Assembly (NCBI GenBank): GCA_038147155.1
Contig: JAYQTA010000006.1
Span: 62,001 to 126,000 of the forward strand
Reading direction: 5' to 3'
Origin: Australimonas brisbanensis
GTDB taxonomy: Bacteria > Chloroflexota > Dehalococcoidia > Lucifugimonadales > Australimonadaceae
Length of the DNA: 64,000 nucleotides
A model generated the notes under the pieces. The model was not told where the DNA came from and ran no database searches. It saw only the letters and a program-made list of their open reading frames with translations. This document shows, in pieces, positions 57,650 through 64,000 of the stretch (position 1 is the stretch's first letter; every line of letters starts with the position of its first letter). The translations under genes and the position numbers were made by a program.

Positions 57650-58675
57650 CTAGAACTGGCGCAGGAAGCGGGGCTCCGAGGCCAGGAAGTGGCGGATGTC
57701 GTTGATGCCGTAGCGGAGCATGGCGATGCGCTCCGGCCCCATGCCGAAGGCGAAGCCAGTGACCTCGTCCGGGTCGTAGCCCACCCCGCGCAGCACGTTG
57801 GGGTGCACCATGCCCGCGCCCAGTATCTCCAGCCAGCGTCCGCGCCACTCGATGGACATGTCCACGCCGGGTTCCACGAAGGGGAAGTAGTCGCACCGGA
57901 AGCGCACGCGGGTGCCGGGGCCGAACATGCGGCGGGCGAACTCGTAGAGGGTGTGCTTGAGGTTGGCGAAGGTGATGCCCCTGTCCACCACCAGCCCCTC
58001 CACCTGGTGGAACTGCGACTCGTGAGTGGCGTCGGTGGCCTCATACCGGTAGCACTTGCCCGGCACCACCACACGTATCGGCGGCTGGTGGGCCTCCATG
58101 ATGCGCGCCTGCATGGGCGAGGTGTGCGTGCGCAGCAGCAGCGACTGGCCCGGCTGCGGGCCCGGTGGGGTGTCCAGCCAGAAGGTGTCGAACATGTCGC
58201 GCGCCGGGTGGTCGGCCGGGATGTTCAGCAGCTCGAAGTTGTACCTGTCCCACTCCACCTCGGGGCCCTCCACCGTCTGGAAGCCCATGTCGCGGAAGAT
58301 GCCCGTGATCTCCCGCAGGATGCGCGTGGAGGGGTGGTAGCGGCCCAGCGCGGCGCGCCGCCCCGGCAGGCTCACGTCCAGCGTGTCGGCGGTCAGGCCC
58401 GCGAAACGGGCGCTGGTCAGCTCCTGCTCGCGCGCCTCCAGCGCCGCTTCCAACGCGCCCTTGGTCTGGTTGGCGGCGGCGCCCACGGCGCGGCGCTCCT
58501 CCGCAGCGAGGGCCCCCAGCCCGCGCAGCACGCCGGTGAGGCGCCCGGACCGGCCCAGCCAGCCCACGCGCCACGCCTCCAGCGCCGCAGCGTCGGCGGC
58601 GCCGGCCAATGCGGTCAGCGCCTCGTGCTGGAGCGCCTTGAGGCTATCGAGGGAGGGGGCGTCGGGCATGGTCAT
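57650..58675 (-). CDS. pheS: Phenylalanine-tRNA ligase alpha subunit
   Basis: 341 residues, class II synthetase. N-terminal coiled-coil tRNA-binding arm (1-95), then motif 2 VVVPGKCYRYEATDATHESQ and the following FHQVEGLVVDRGITFANLKH, and motif 3 near GFAFGMGPERIAMLRYGIND. Attaches Phe to tRNA-Phe as an (alpha beta)2 enzyme. pheT does not follow; a 65-residue unknown gene and an esterase do, so the beta subunit must be encoded elsewhere. TATACT upstream (about 58706-58701 on the minus strand) is a likely -10 box. Confidence 0.95.
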   Translation of the reverse strand: MTMPDAPSLDSLKALQHEALTALAGAADAAALEAWRVGWLGRSGRLTGVLRGLGALAAEERRAVGAAANQTKGALEAALEAREQELTSARFAGLTADTLDVSLPGRRAALGRYHPSTRILREITGIFRDMGFQTVEGPEVEWDRYNFELLNIPADHPARDMFDTFWLDTPPGPQPGQSLLLRTHTSPMQARIMEAHQPPIRVVVPGKCYRYEATDATHESQFHQVEGLVVDRGITFANLKHTLYEFARRMFGPGTRVRFRCDYFPFVEPGVDMSIEWRGRWLEILGAGMVHPNVLRGVGYDPDEVTGFAFGMGPERIAMLRYGINDIRHFLASEPRFLRQF

Positions 58676-58706
58676 GGCCTCGCGGGAAGGGTGCCGGGAG
58701 TATACC

Positions 58707-58736
58707 AGCGGCCCACGCGCATGCGCGTGGTCCGCT
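58707..58736 (-). terminator. Hairpin between hsp20 and pheS
   Basis: AGCGG-x-CCACGCGC-AT-GCGCGTGG-x-CCGCT: two stem blocks of 5 and 8 bp with one mismatch. It ends the hsp20 transcript and lies directly before the likely pheS -10 box. No T-box features are visible. Confidence 0.6.
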
Positions 58737-58762
58737 GTTTGGGTCTGAACGGGACCGGCCCC

Positions 58763-59206
58763 CTAGGCCGCGTCTTCCTTGACCTCGACGCTGATGCGCC
58801 GGGCCTTCTTCTCCTCGGCCTTGGGCAGGGTGATGGTGAGCACGCCGTTAGCGTAGGACGAGCCCGTCCTCGCGGTGTCCACCGAATCCGGCAGGCGCAG
58901 CGCCCGGTAGAAGGTGCCGGTGCGCCGCTCGCGCAGCAGGTAGTCGCCCTCGGCGCGCTCGGACTCGGCGGCCGACTCGGCGCGGATGGTCAGCGTGCCG
59001 TCCTCGATGCTCACGGCGATGTCGGATGGCTTCACGCCGGGGATGGCGGCGTGGACCTCGATGTCATCGCCCGAGCGCACCACGTCCACGGGGATGGCCC
59101 ACGACTCCGGCTCGCTCGTCACGGGGGCCGCCCCGCTCCACAGCCGGTCCATCAGCCGCTCCATGTGCCGCATCTCACGGTAGGGGTCGAAACGTACTAG
59201 TGCCAT
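58763..59206 (-). CDS. Hsp20/alpha-crystallin small heat-shock protein
   Basis: 147 residues from ATG 59206, with GAGGAGG upstream. N-terminal arm MALVRFDPYREMRHMERLMD then RLW, an alpha-crystallin domain (IPVDVVRSGDDIEVHAAIPG through YRALRLPDSVDTARTGSSYA and NGVLTITLPKAEEKKAR), and a C-terminal VEVKEDAA tail; the IxI-type motif is RISVEV. ATP-independent holdase for unfolding proteins. A HAIR-like element stands 53 bp upstream, suggesting HspR control. Confidence 0.92.
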   Translation of the reverse strand: MALVRFDPYREMRHMERLMDRLWSGAAPVTSEPESWAIPVDVVRSGDDIEVHAAIPGVKPSDIAVSIEDGTLTIRAESAAESERAEGDYLLRERRTGTFYRALRLPDSVDTARTGSSYANGVLTITLPKAEEKKARRISVEVKEDAA

Positions 59207-59258
59207 GTCTGCCTCCTCTGGTTGCCCCGGCGCGATGGCGATACCGCGTCGCCGGTAA

Positions 59259-59279
59259 GTTGAGTTAGTTTGTATCAAG
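59259..59279 (-). promoter_or_regulatory. HAIR-like HspR operator upstream of hsp20
   Basis: Minus strand reads CTTGATA-N7-ACTCAAC, against the known HspR site CTTGAGT-N7-ACTCAAG: 11 of 14 positions match with exact 7-bp spacing. It is in an AT-rich stretch between hsp20 and rdgB, close to where the hsp20 promoter must be. Confidence 0.55.
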
Positions 59280-59344
59280 TGCAAGTCTTCATGTCAATAG
59301 GTCTTAGTCAATACGGCGCAAGTTGCTCGTGCTAGGATGGGCGC

Positions 59345-59956
59345 ATGGGTCGCTTGCTCATCGCCACCAACAACGCCCACAAGGTGACCGAGTTCCGGCG
59401 CCTGCTGGACGGGTGCGGCTGGACGCTGGTGACCCCCCGCGAGGTGGGCCTTGCGCTGGAGGTGGCGGAGGACGGAACGACCTTCGCCCAGAACGCCGCG
59501 CTCAAGGCGCGCGCCTTCGCGCAGGCCAGCGGCCTGCCCGCCCTGGCGGACGACTCCGGCATCGAGGTGGACGCCCTGGGCGCCCGCCCCGGCGTCTACT
59601 CGGCGCGCTACGGCGGGCCGGGCCTGACCGACGCCGGGCGCGTGGGCCTGCTGCTCGCTGAACTGGCCGGTGTACCCGATGCCCAACGCACCGCCCGCTA
59701 CCGGGTGGTGCTGGCCCTGGCGCTGCCCGACGGGTCGCTGCGCACCAGCGAGGGGGCCTGCGAGGGGCGCATCGCGCACCGCCCGCAGGGGGCAGGTGGG
59801 TTCGGCTACGACCCCGTCTTCTTCATCCCCGCGTACGGATGCACCGTGGGCGACCTCACCCCCGCCCAGAAGGACGCCGTCTCCCACCGGGGCCAGGCCG
59901 CGCGGGCCATTGCCGCCGTGCTGCGGGAGCTGGCGGCCCAGGGGGCCACGGCGTGA
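59345..59956 (+). CDS. rdgB: XTP/dITP diphosphatase (RdgB/HAM1)
   Basis: 203 residues. LLIATNNAHKVTEFRRLL is the N-terminal substrate loop, LADDSGIEVDALGARPGVYS has the metal-binding acid pair and ARYGG the family hallmark, then GGFGYDPVFF and VSHRGQAARA. It removes non-canonical purine triphosphates from the nucleotide pool. First gene of the operon rdgB-moaA-rnhA-moaC-unknown-uvrD; overlaps moaA by four bases (GTGA). Confidence 0.95.
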   Translation: MGRLLIATNNAHKVTEFRRLLDGCGWTLVTPREVGLALEVAEDGTTFAQNAALKARAFAQASGLPALADDSGIEVDALGARPGVYSARYGGPGLTDAGRVGLLLAELAGVPDAQRTARYRVVLALALPDGSLRTSEGACEGRIAHRPQGAGGFGYDPVFFIPAYGCTVGDLTPAQKDAVSHRGQAARAIAAVLRELAAQGATA

Positions 59957-60972
59957 GCGCCCCGCTGGTGGACACCCTGGGGCGTCCGGTGCGCGACCTG
60001 CGCATCAGCGTCACCGACCGGTGCAACCTGCGCTGCACCTACTGCATGCCCGCCGAGGTGTACGGCGAGCGCTTCCACTTCCTGCCCCGGGCCGAGGTGC
60101 TCTCCTTCGAGGAGACGGCGCGCCTCGCTCGCCTGTTCGTGGCGGCGGGCGCAGTGAAGCTGCGCATCACCGGCGGCGAGCCGCTGGTGCGCGCGGACGT
60201 GGACCGGCTGGTGGGGATGCTGGCGGCCCTGCCCGGCGTGGAAGACCTGACGCTCACCACTAACGGCCTGCTGCTGGCCCAGCACGCCCAGCGCCTTGCG
60301 GCGGCGGGGCTGCGGCGGCTGACGGTGAGCCTGGACAGCCTGGACCCGGCGGTGTTCGGCCGCATGAACGGGCGCGGCGCATCGCCCCAGCAGGTGCTGG
60401 ACGGCATCGCCGCCGCGCAGGCCGCGGGCCTGGGCCCGGTGAAGGTGAACGCCGTGGTGGAGCGCGGGGTGAACGAGCACACCGTGCTGGACATGGTGGA
60501 GCACTTCCGGGGCACGGGCGTGAGCGTGCGGTTCATCGAGTACATGGACGTGGGCACCCTGAACGCGTGGGACCGCTCCCGCGTGGTGCCCTCCCGCGAA
60601 CTGCTGGCCCGCATCGGCGAGCGCTGGCCCGTGGAGCCCGTGGAGCCCGCCTACCGGGGCGAGGTGGCCGAGCGCTACCGCTTCCTGGACGGTGCGGGTG
60701 AGGTGGGGTTCATCTCCTCGGTCACGCAGCCCTTCTGCGCCGACTGCACCCGCGTGCGCCTCTCCCCCGACGGCAAGGTGTTCACCTGCCTGTTCGCCTC
60801 GGACGGCACCGACCTGCGCGCCCCGCTGCGGGCGGGTGAGGACGACGCCGCGCTGGCCGCGCGCATCGCGGGCCTGTGGCGCGCGCGGGCCGACCGCTAC
60901 TCCGAGCAGCGTGCGGGCCTGGCGGGCGCGGGCAGGGAGCGGCGCGTCGAGATGTACCGGATCGGCGGGTAG
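59953..60972 (+). CDS. moaA: GTP 3',8-cyclase
   Basis: 339 residues from GTG 59953. Radical-SAM cluster C24-x3-C28-x2-C31 in TDRCNLRCTYC, SAM-binding RITGGEPLVR, and the C-terminal second cluster FCADCTRVRLSPDGKVFTC; the essential GG C-terminus is present (YRIGG). First step of molybdenum cofactor synthesis from GTP. It works with MoaC two genes downstream. Confidence 0.96.
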   Translation: MSAPLVDTLGRPVRDLRISVTDRCNLRCTYCMPAEVYGERFHFLPRAEVLSFEETARLARLFVAAGAVKLRITGGEPLVRADVDRLVGMLAALPGVEDLTLTTNGLLLAQHAQRLAAAGLRRLTVSLDSLDPAVFGRMNGRGASPQQVLDGIAAAQAAGLGPVKVNAVVERGVNEHTVLDMVEHFRGTGVSVRFIEYMDVGTLNAWDRSRVVPSRELLARIGERWPVEPVEPAYRGEVAERYRFLDGAGEVGFISSVTQPFCADCTRVRLSPDGKVFTCLFASDGTDLRAPLRAGEDDAALAARIAGLWRARADRYSEQRAGLAGAGRERRVEMYRIGG

Positions 60973-60979
60973 GAGCGCC

Positions 60980-61483
60980 ATGCCTGAATCGCTGAAAGAG
61001 GTGGTGCTCTACACCGACGGCGCCTGCTCCGGGAACCCCGGCCCCGGCGGTTACGGCACCGTGCTGCGCTACAACGGCACCCAGAAGGAGCTCTCCGGCG
61101 GGTTCCGGCGCACCACCAACAACCGCATGGAACTGCTGGCGGCCATCGTGGGGCTGGACGCGCTCAAGGAGCCATGCGCGGTGCACCTGCACTCCGACTC
61201 CCAGTACGTCATCAACGCCATGACCCAGGGCTGGGCGGAGCGCTGGCGGGCCAACGGCTGGCGGCGCAACAAGAAGGAGCGCGCCGTGAACCCCGACCTG
61301 TGGGAACGCCTGCTCGCGGCGGCCAAGCGCCACCGGGTGTCCTGGGTGTGGGTGCGCGGGCACAACGGCGACCCGCTGAACGAGCGCGCCGACCGGCTGG
61401 CCGTGGCCGCCGCCGCCGCGCCGGGGCTGCCCACCGACGAAGCCTACGAACAGACCGAACGGATGGAGGGGGCCCGTGCCTGA
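60980..61483 (+). CDS. rnhA: Ribonuclease HI
   Basis: 167 residues from ATG 60980 (AGGAGCGCC before it). D13 in LYTDGACSGNPGPGG, E51 in TTNNRMELLAAI, D73 in LHSDSQYVINAM and the last aspartate in NERADRLA form the DEDD metal site; the basic protrusion GWAERWRANGWRRNKKE is present. Removes RNA from RNA-DNA hybrids. It is inserted between moaA and moaC and overlaps moaC by 8 bp. Confidence 0.95.
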   Translation: MPESLKEVVLYTDGACSGNPGPGGYGTVLRYNGTQKELSGGFRRTTNNRMELLAAIVGLDALKEPCAVHLHSDSQYVINAMTQGWAERWRANGWRRNKKERAVNPDLWERLLAAAKRHRVSWVWVRGHNGDPLNERADRLAVAAAAAPGLPTDEAYEQTERMEGARA

Positions 61484-61964
61484 GGAGCGCGACTCGCTGA
61501 CGCACCTGGACGCCCAGGGACGCGCGCACATGGTGGACGTGAGCGCCAAACCCGTCACCGCGCGCACCGCCACGGCGGAGGCCACCATCACCATGCGCCC
61601 GGACACCCTGGCGCGCATCCTGGACGGGTCCATGCCCAAGGGCGACGTGTTCACCGTGGCGCGCCTGGCCGGCATCAACGCCGCCAAGCACACCTGGGAG
61701 CTGATACCCCTCGCCCACCAGCTGCCCCTGGCGCAGGTGAGCGTGGACTTCACGCCCATCCCCGCCGCGGGCACGGTGCGCATCGAGGCCTCTGCCCGCA
61801 CCAGCGCCCAGACGGGCGTGGAGATGGAGGCGCTCACGGCGGCCAGCATCGCAGCGCTCACGGTCTACGACATGTGCAAGGCCGTTGACCGCGCCATGCG
61901 CGTGGACGGCGTGCGTCTGCTGGAAAAGCACGGCGGCACGCACGGGGATTACGTCGCCGGGTAG
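61476..61964 (+). CDS. moaC: Cyclic pyranopterin monophosphate synthase
   Basis: 162 residues from GTG 61476. HMVDVSAKPVTARTATAEA, GDVFTVARLAGINAAKHTWE, GVEMEALTAASIAALTVYDM and CKAVDRAM carry the catalytic lysine/aspartate/histidine set. The normally very conserved LIPLCHPL is LIPLAHQL here, so the cysteine is replaced by alanine while the histidine is kept. Converts the MoaA product to cPMP. Confidence 0.94.
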   Translation: MPEERDSLTHLDAQGRAHMVDVSAKPVTARTATAEATITMRPDTLARILDGSMPKGDVFTVARLAGINAAKHTWELIPLAHQLPLAQVSVDFTPIPAAGTVRIEASARTSAQTGVEMEALTAASIAALTVYDMCKAVDRAMRVDGVRLLEKHGGTHGDYVAG

Positions 61965-61996
61965 CCCCCACCAACCCAGACAACGGAGTAGAGCAG

Positions 61997-62752
61997 ATGA
62001 CCACCCCGCAGAACCTGTCAGCGGCCTTCGAGGCCGTGTCCAACGAACTGGTGCCCGTGTGGAAGGGCTTCAGCGACCTGTCCCCGGAGCAGGCCGCCTC
62101 CCACGTTGAGGCATCGCGCGATGCGTATCGGGCGCTGCTCCAGCCCTACGTCGCCCCGGTGAGCCCGGCGGCGGACGGTGCGCTTGAGGAGGCCTTCACC
62201 GCAGCGGCGCAGGCGTGCGGTGACGGCGACTTCCAGGAGTTCCGCCGCCAGCGCCAGGTGGTGCTCAAGAGCTTCCTGCACGCGTGCTACGACGGCGCCG
62301 TGGCGGGCCTGGACGCGCGCACCCCGGCGGCGGCCGCGCCGTGGCTGGCGCACATCCGCCTCATGGGCAAGTGGGACGAGCGCCGCAACGCCGCCCTGCC
62401 CGCCGTGGAGGCGTTCCTGGCCAGCGGTGCCGAGGCGGACACGGTGCGCCAGGCGGTGCTGGCCTGGTTCGCCGGGCAGGTGAAGCACATGGCCGTTGAG
62501 GCCGCTGCCTACGCCCGCAAGGCCGACCACAACCAGGTGGTGCTGGAGGCGGTGGAGGCGCGGGTGTACCTGCGGCCCATCCGCCAGGCCCTCGCCGCCC
62601 ACCTGGGTGAGGCGCAGACGGTGAGCATCCACGAGGCCATCGAAGCGCTGGCCGCCGTGCCGGCGGATGCGGAGGCCGAGGCGATGGGGGCGGCGGCCCA
62701 GCGGGTCATCGACCTGATCCCCTTTGACCGGGGCGCGGCTTCATCGCGCTAG
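61997..62752 (+). CDS. Unrecognised 251-aa helical protein
   Basis: Starts 32 bp after moaC, GGAG-type site before ATG 61997. Alanine-rich and helical throughout; FQEFRRQRQVVLKSFLHACY and GKWDERRNAALPAVEAFLAS are the more distinctive parts. No transmembrane or metal motif visible and no family recognised. Position between moaC and uvrD suggests only co-transcription. Confidence 0.6.
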   Translation: MTTPQNLSAAFEAVSNELVPVWKGFSDLSPEQAASHVEASRDAYRALLQPYVAPVSPAADGALEEAFTAAAQACGDGDFQEFRRQRQVVLKSFLHACYDGAVAGLDARTPAAAAPWLAHIRLMGKWDERRNAALPAVEAFLASGAEADTVRQAVLAWFAGQVKHMAVEAAAYARKADHNQVVLEAVEARVYLRPIRQALAAHLGEAQTVSIHEAIEALAAVPADAEAEAMGAAAQRVIDLIPFDRGAASSR

Positions 62753-62796
62753 CCGGACGGGCGCGCGCAGCGGGTGGGCGCGCCGGTGCGCGTCTG

Positions 62797-62802
62797 TATA
62801 AT
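62797..62802 (+). promoter_or_regulatory. Perfect -10 box before the uvrD-like gene
   Basis: TATAAT at 62797-62802, 8 bp before the ATG at 62811. So the helicase gene may have its own, nearly leaderless transcript beside reading from the upstream operon. No clear -35 box (the spacer region is GCGCGCCGGTGCGCG). Confidence 0.55.
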
Positions 62803-62810
62803 CGGCGCGT

Positions 62811-64000
62811 ATGACCCAAGCCCACGACCCGCTCCTGGACGGCCTGAACCCCCAACAGTGCGAGGCTGTCCTGCACGTGGACGGCCCGCTGCTCATCGTG
62901 GCCGGGCCCGGCTCGGGCAAGACGCGGGTCATCACGCACCGCATCGCCTATCTGGTGCAGCGGGTGGGGGTGGGGCCGGGGCGCATCGGGGCGGTGACGT
63001 TCACCAACCGGGCGGCGCGGGAGATGCGCACGCGCCTGGAGGCGCTCTTAGGCTCTCGCGCGGGCGCGCTGACGGCGGGGACGTTCCACTCGCTGTGCGT
63101 GCGCATCCTGCGGGCGGATGGGGAGCACATCAACCTCCAGAGCGACTTCGTCATCATGGACGACGACGACCAGCAGGGGCTGGTCAAGCGCGCCATGGAA
63201 CTGGCGGAGGTGGACCCCAAGCGCTTCCCGCACCGGCAGATCCTCAACGCGATATCGGCGGCCAAGTCGCAGCTGCTGGGGCCAGAGGCGCTCGGCGGGA
63301 GCAACGCGTACTACGAGGAGGTGGTGCGCCGGGTGTTCGTGCAGTACCAGGCCCTCTTGGCGCGCTCCCACGCGGTGGACTTCGACGACCTGCTCACCAA
63401 GGTGGCCGAGCTGTTCCGCGAGGCCCCGGAGGTGCTGCGGCGCTACCAGGAGCGGTTCATCCACCTGATGGTGGACGAGTTCCAGGACACCAACGTGGTG
63501 CAGTACCACCTGGCGCGCGAGTTGGCAGGCAAGTACCGCAACCTGGCGGTGGTGGGCGACCCGGACCAGTCGATCTACTCCTGGCGCAACGCGGACATCC
63601 GCAACATCCTCTCCTTCCAGAAGGACTACCCGGACGCGAAGACCATCAACCTGGGTCAGAACTACCGCTCCTCGGCCAACATCCTGGAGGCGGCGCGCGG
63701 GGTGATCTCCTCCAACAAGAAGCGCCTCGACCAGAATCTGTTCACGGAGAACGCGCGCGGCGAGCCCATCGCCGTTGCCGAGGCCTACACGGAGGAAGAG
63801 GAGGCCCAGGCGGTGCTGGAGGAGGTGGAGCGCCTCACCCGGGAGGAGGGGTACGGCCTGGCCGACTGCGTGGTGACGTTCCGCGTCAACGCCCAATCGC
63901 GTGCGCTGGAGGAGGCGTGCCTGCGACACGGGGTGCCCTACCGGCTCATCGGCGGGGTGCGCTTCTACCAGCGGCGCGAGGTGAAGGACGCCCTCGCCTA
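62811..64000 (+). CDS. UvrD/PcrA-type DNA helicase (partial, 3' end outside window)
   Basis: The first 396 residues of an SF1A helicase. LNPQQCEAVLHVDGPLLIVA (Q motif), Walker A GPGSGKTRVITHRIA, motif Ia GAVTFTNRAAREMR, motif II HLMVDEFQDTNVVQYHL, motif III VVGDPDQSIYSWRNADI, motif IV LGQNYRSSANILEAA. It unwinds DNA in excision/mismatch repair and replication restart. The C-terminal motifs V and VI are beyond 64000. Confidence 0.95.
   Translation, partial: MTQAHDPLLDGLNPQQCEAVLHVDGPLLIVAGPGSGKTRVITHRIAYLVQRVGVGPGRIGAVTFTNRAAREMRTRLEALLGSRAGALTAGTFHSLCVRILRADGEHINLQSDFVIMDDDDQQGLVKRAMELAEVDPKRFPHRQILNAISAAKSQLLGPEALGGSNAYYEEVVRRVFVQYQALLARSHAVDFDDLLTKVAELFREAPEVLRRYQERFIHLMVDEFQDTNVVQYHLARELAGKYRNLAVVGDPDQSIYSWRNADIRNILSFQKDYPDAKTINLGQNYRSSANILEAARGVISSNKKRLDQNLFTENARGEPIAVAEAYTEEEEAQAVLEEVERLTREEGYGLADCVVTFRVNAQSRALEEACLRHGVPYRLIGGVRFYQRREVKDALA

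Noticed and set aside
58675..58762. T-box riboswitch before pheS
   Set aside because: The leader is under 90 bp and has no specifier loop or T-box sequence; the hairpin is better explained as the hsp20 terminator.
59206..59340. CIRCE (HrcA) element before hsp20
   Set aside because: No TTAGCACTC/GAGTGCTAA inverted repeat; the HAIR-like site fits better.

Overview
The window is about 69% GC, dense and mostly operonic, with three CCA-tailed or CCA-less tRNA genes and no phage, IS or CRISPR structure. The gene mix (DUF951 beside pyrF, F420/flavin-type oxidoreductases, Rieske oxygenase, LigB-type dioxygenase, amidohydrolase-2 proteins, CaiB, MmgE/PrpD, PrpD-CitE cassette, at least seven MFS carriers) suggests a free-living Chloroflexota, most like the Dehalococcoidia/SAR202 type of aerobic degrader. 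This is inferred from gene content only; no rRNA or marker phylogeny is available here.

Layout. 1-3 kb: MagIII-like glycosylase and sfsA (minus), pyrF-DUF951 (plus), deazaflavin-type reductase. 3.4-5.1 kb: two small ORFs, a terminator and a frameshifted MFS gene. 5.2-7.7 kb: divergent Rieske oxygenase and LigB dioxygenase sharing a regulatory region. 7.7-11.2 kb: folC-fabF-pseudo-receiver-glutaredoxin-tRNA-Asp (minus). 11.3-15.6 kb: dnaE facing ogt. 15.9-20.9 kb: tRNA-Val, MFS, small proteins, O-antigen-ligase-like protein, CheR-like methylase, tRNA-Met. 21-24.3 kb: operon of diiron ferritin-like protein, amidohydrolase and MFS. 24.4-30.8 kb: NMT1-like binding protein, broken MFS, LysR-AroE-CMD operon opposite an amidohydrolase, with a dispersed palindromic repeat. 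30.9-36.8 kb: duplicated secreted protein, broken methyltransferase, acyl-CoA dehydrogenase followed by an OsmC protein with an in-frame UGA, TPP enzyme, and a cupin/winged-helix junction. 36.7-45.6 kb: LuxR regulator, LLM oxidoreductase, Gfo/Idh, MFS, bicupin, ABC exporter, ferredoxin. 45.8-50 kb: CaiB-CitE-unknown-MmgE/PrpD operon. 50-53.1 kb: two heavily frameshifted genes (multi-rhodanese, second Rieske oxygenase). 53.2-57.6 kb: class II aldolase, two MFS, alpha/beta hydrolase. 57.6-64 kb: pheS, hsp20 with a HAIR-like site, then the operon rdgB-moaA-rnhA-moaC-unknown-uvrD (cut by the window end).

The strongest unusual signal is at 32606-33151: the OsmC reading frame is interrupted by one UGA exactly where the family has its catalytic cysteine, and 12 nt after the UGA lies a perfect 8-bp hairpin with a G-starting loop, as expected of a bacterial SECIS element. 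This is most simply read as a selenocysteine-containing OsmC peroxidase. Elsewhere, several genes carry clustered frameshifts (3.9-5.1, 26.4-26.6, 32.1-32.3, 50-53 kb) that could be real decay or consensus errors.
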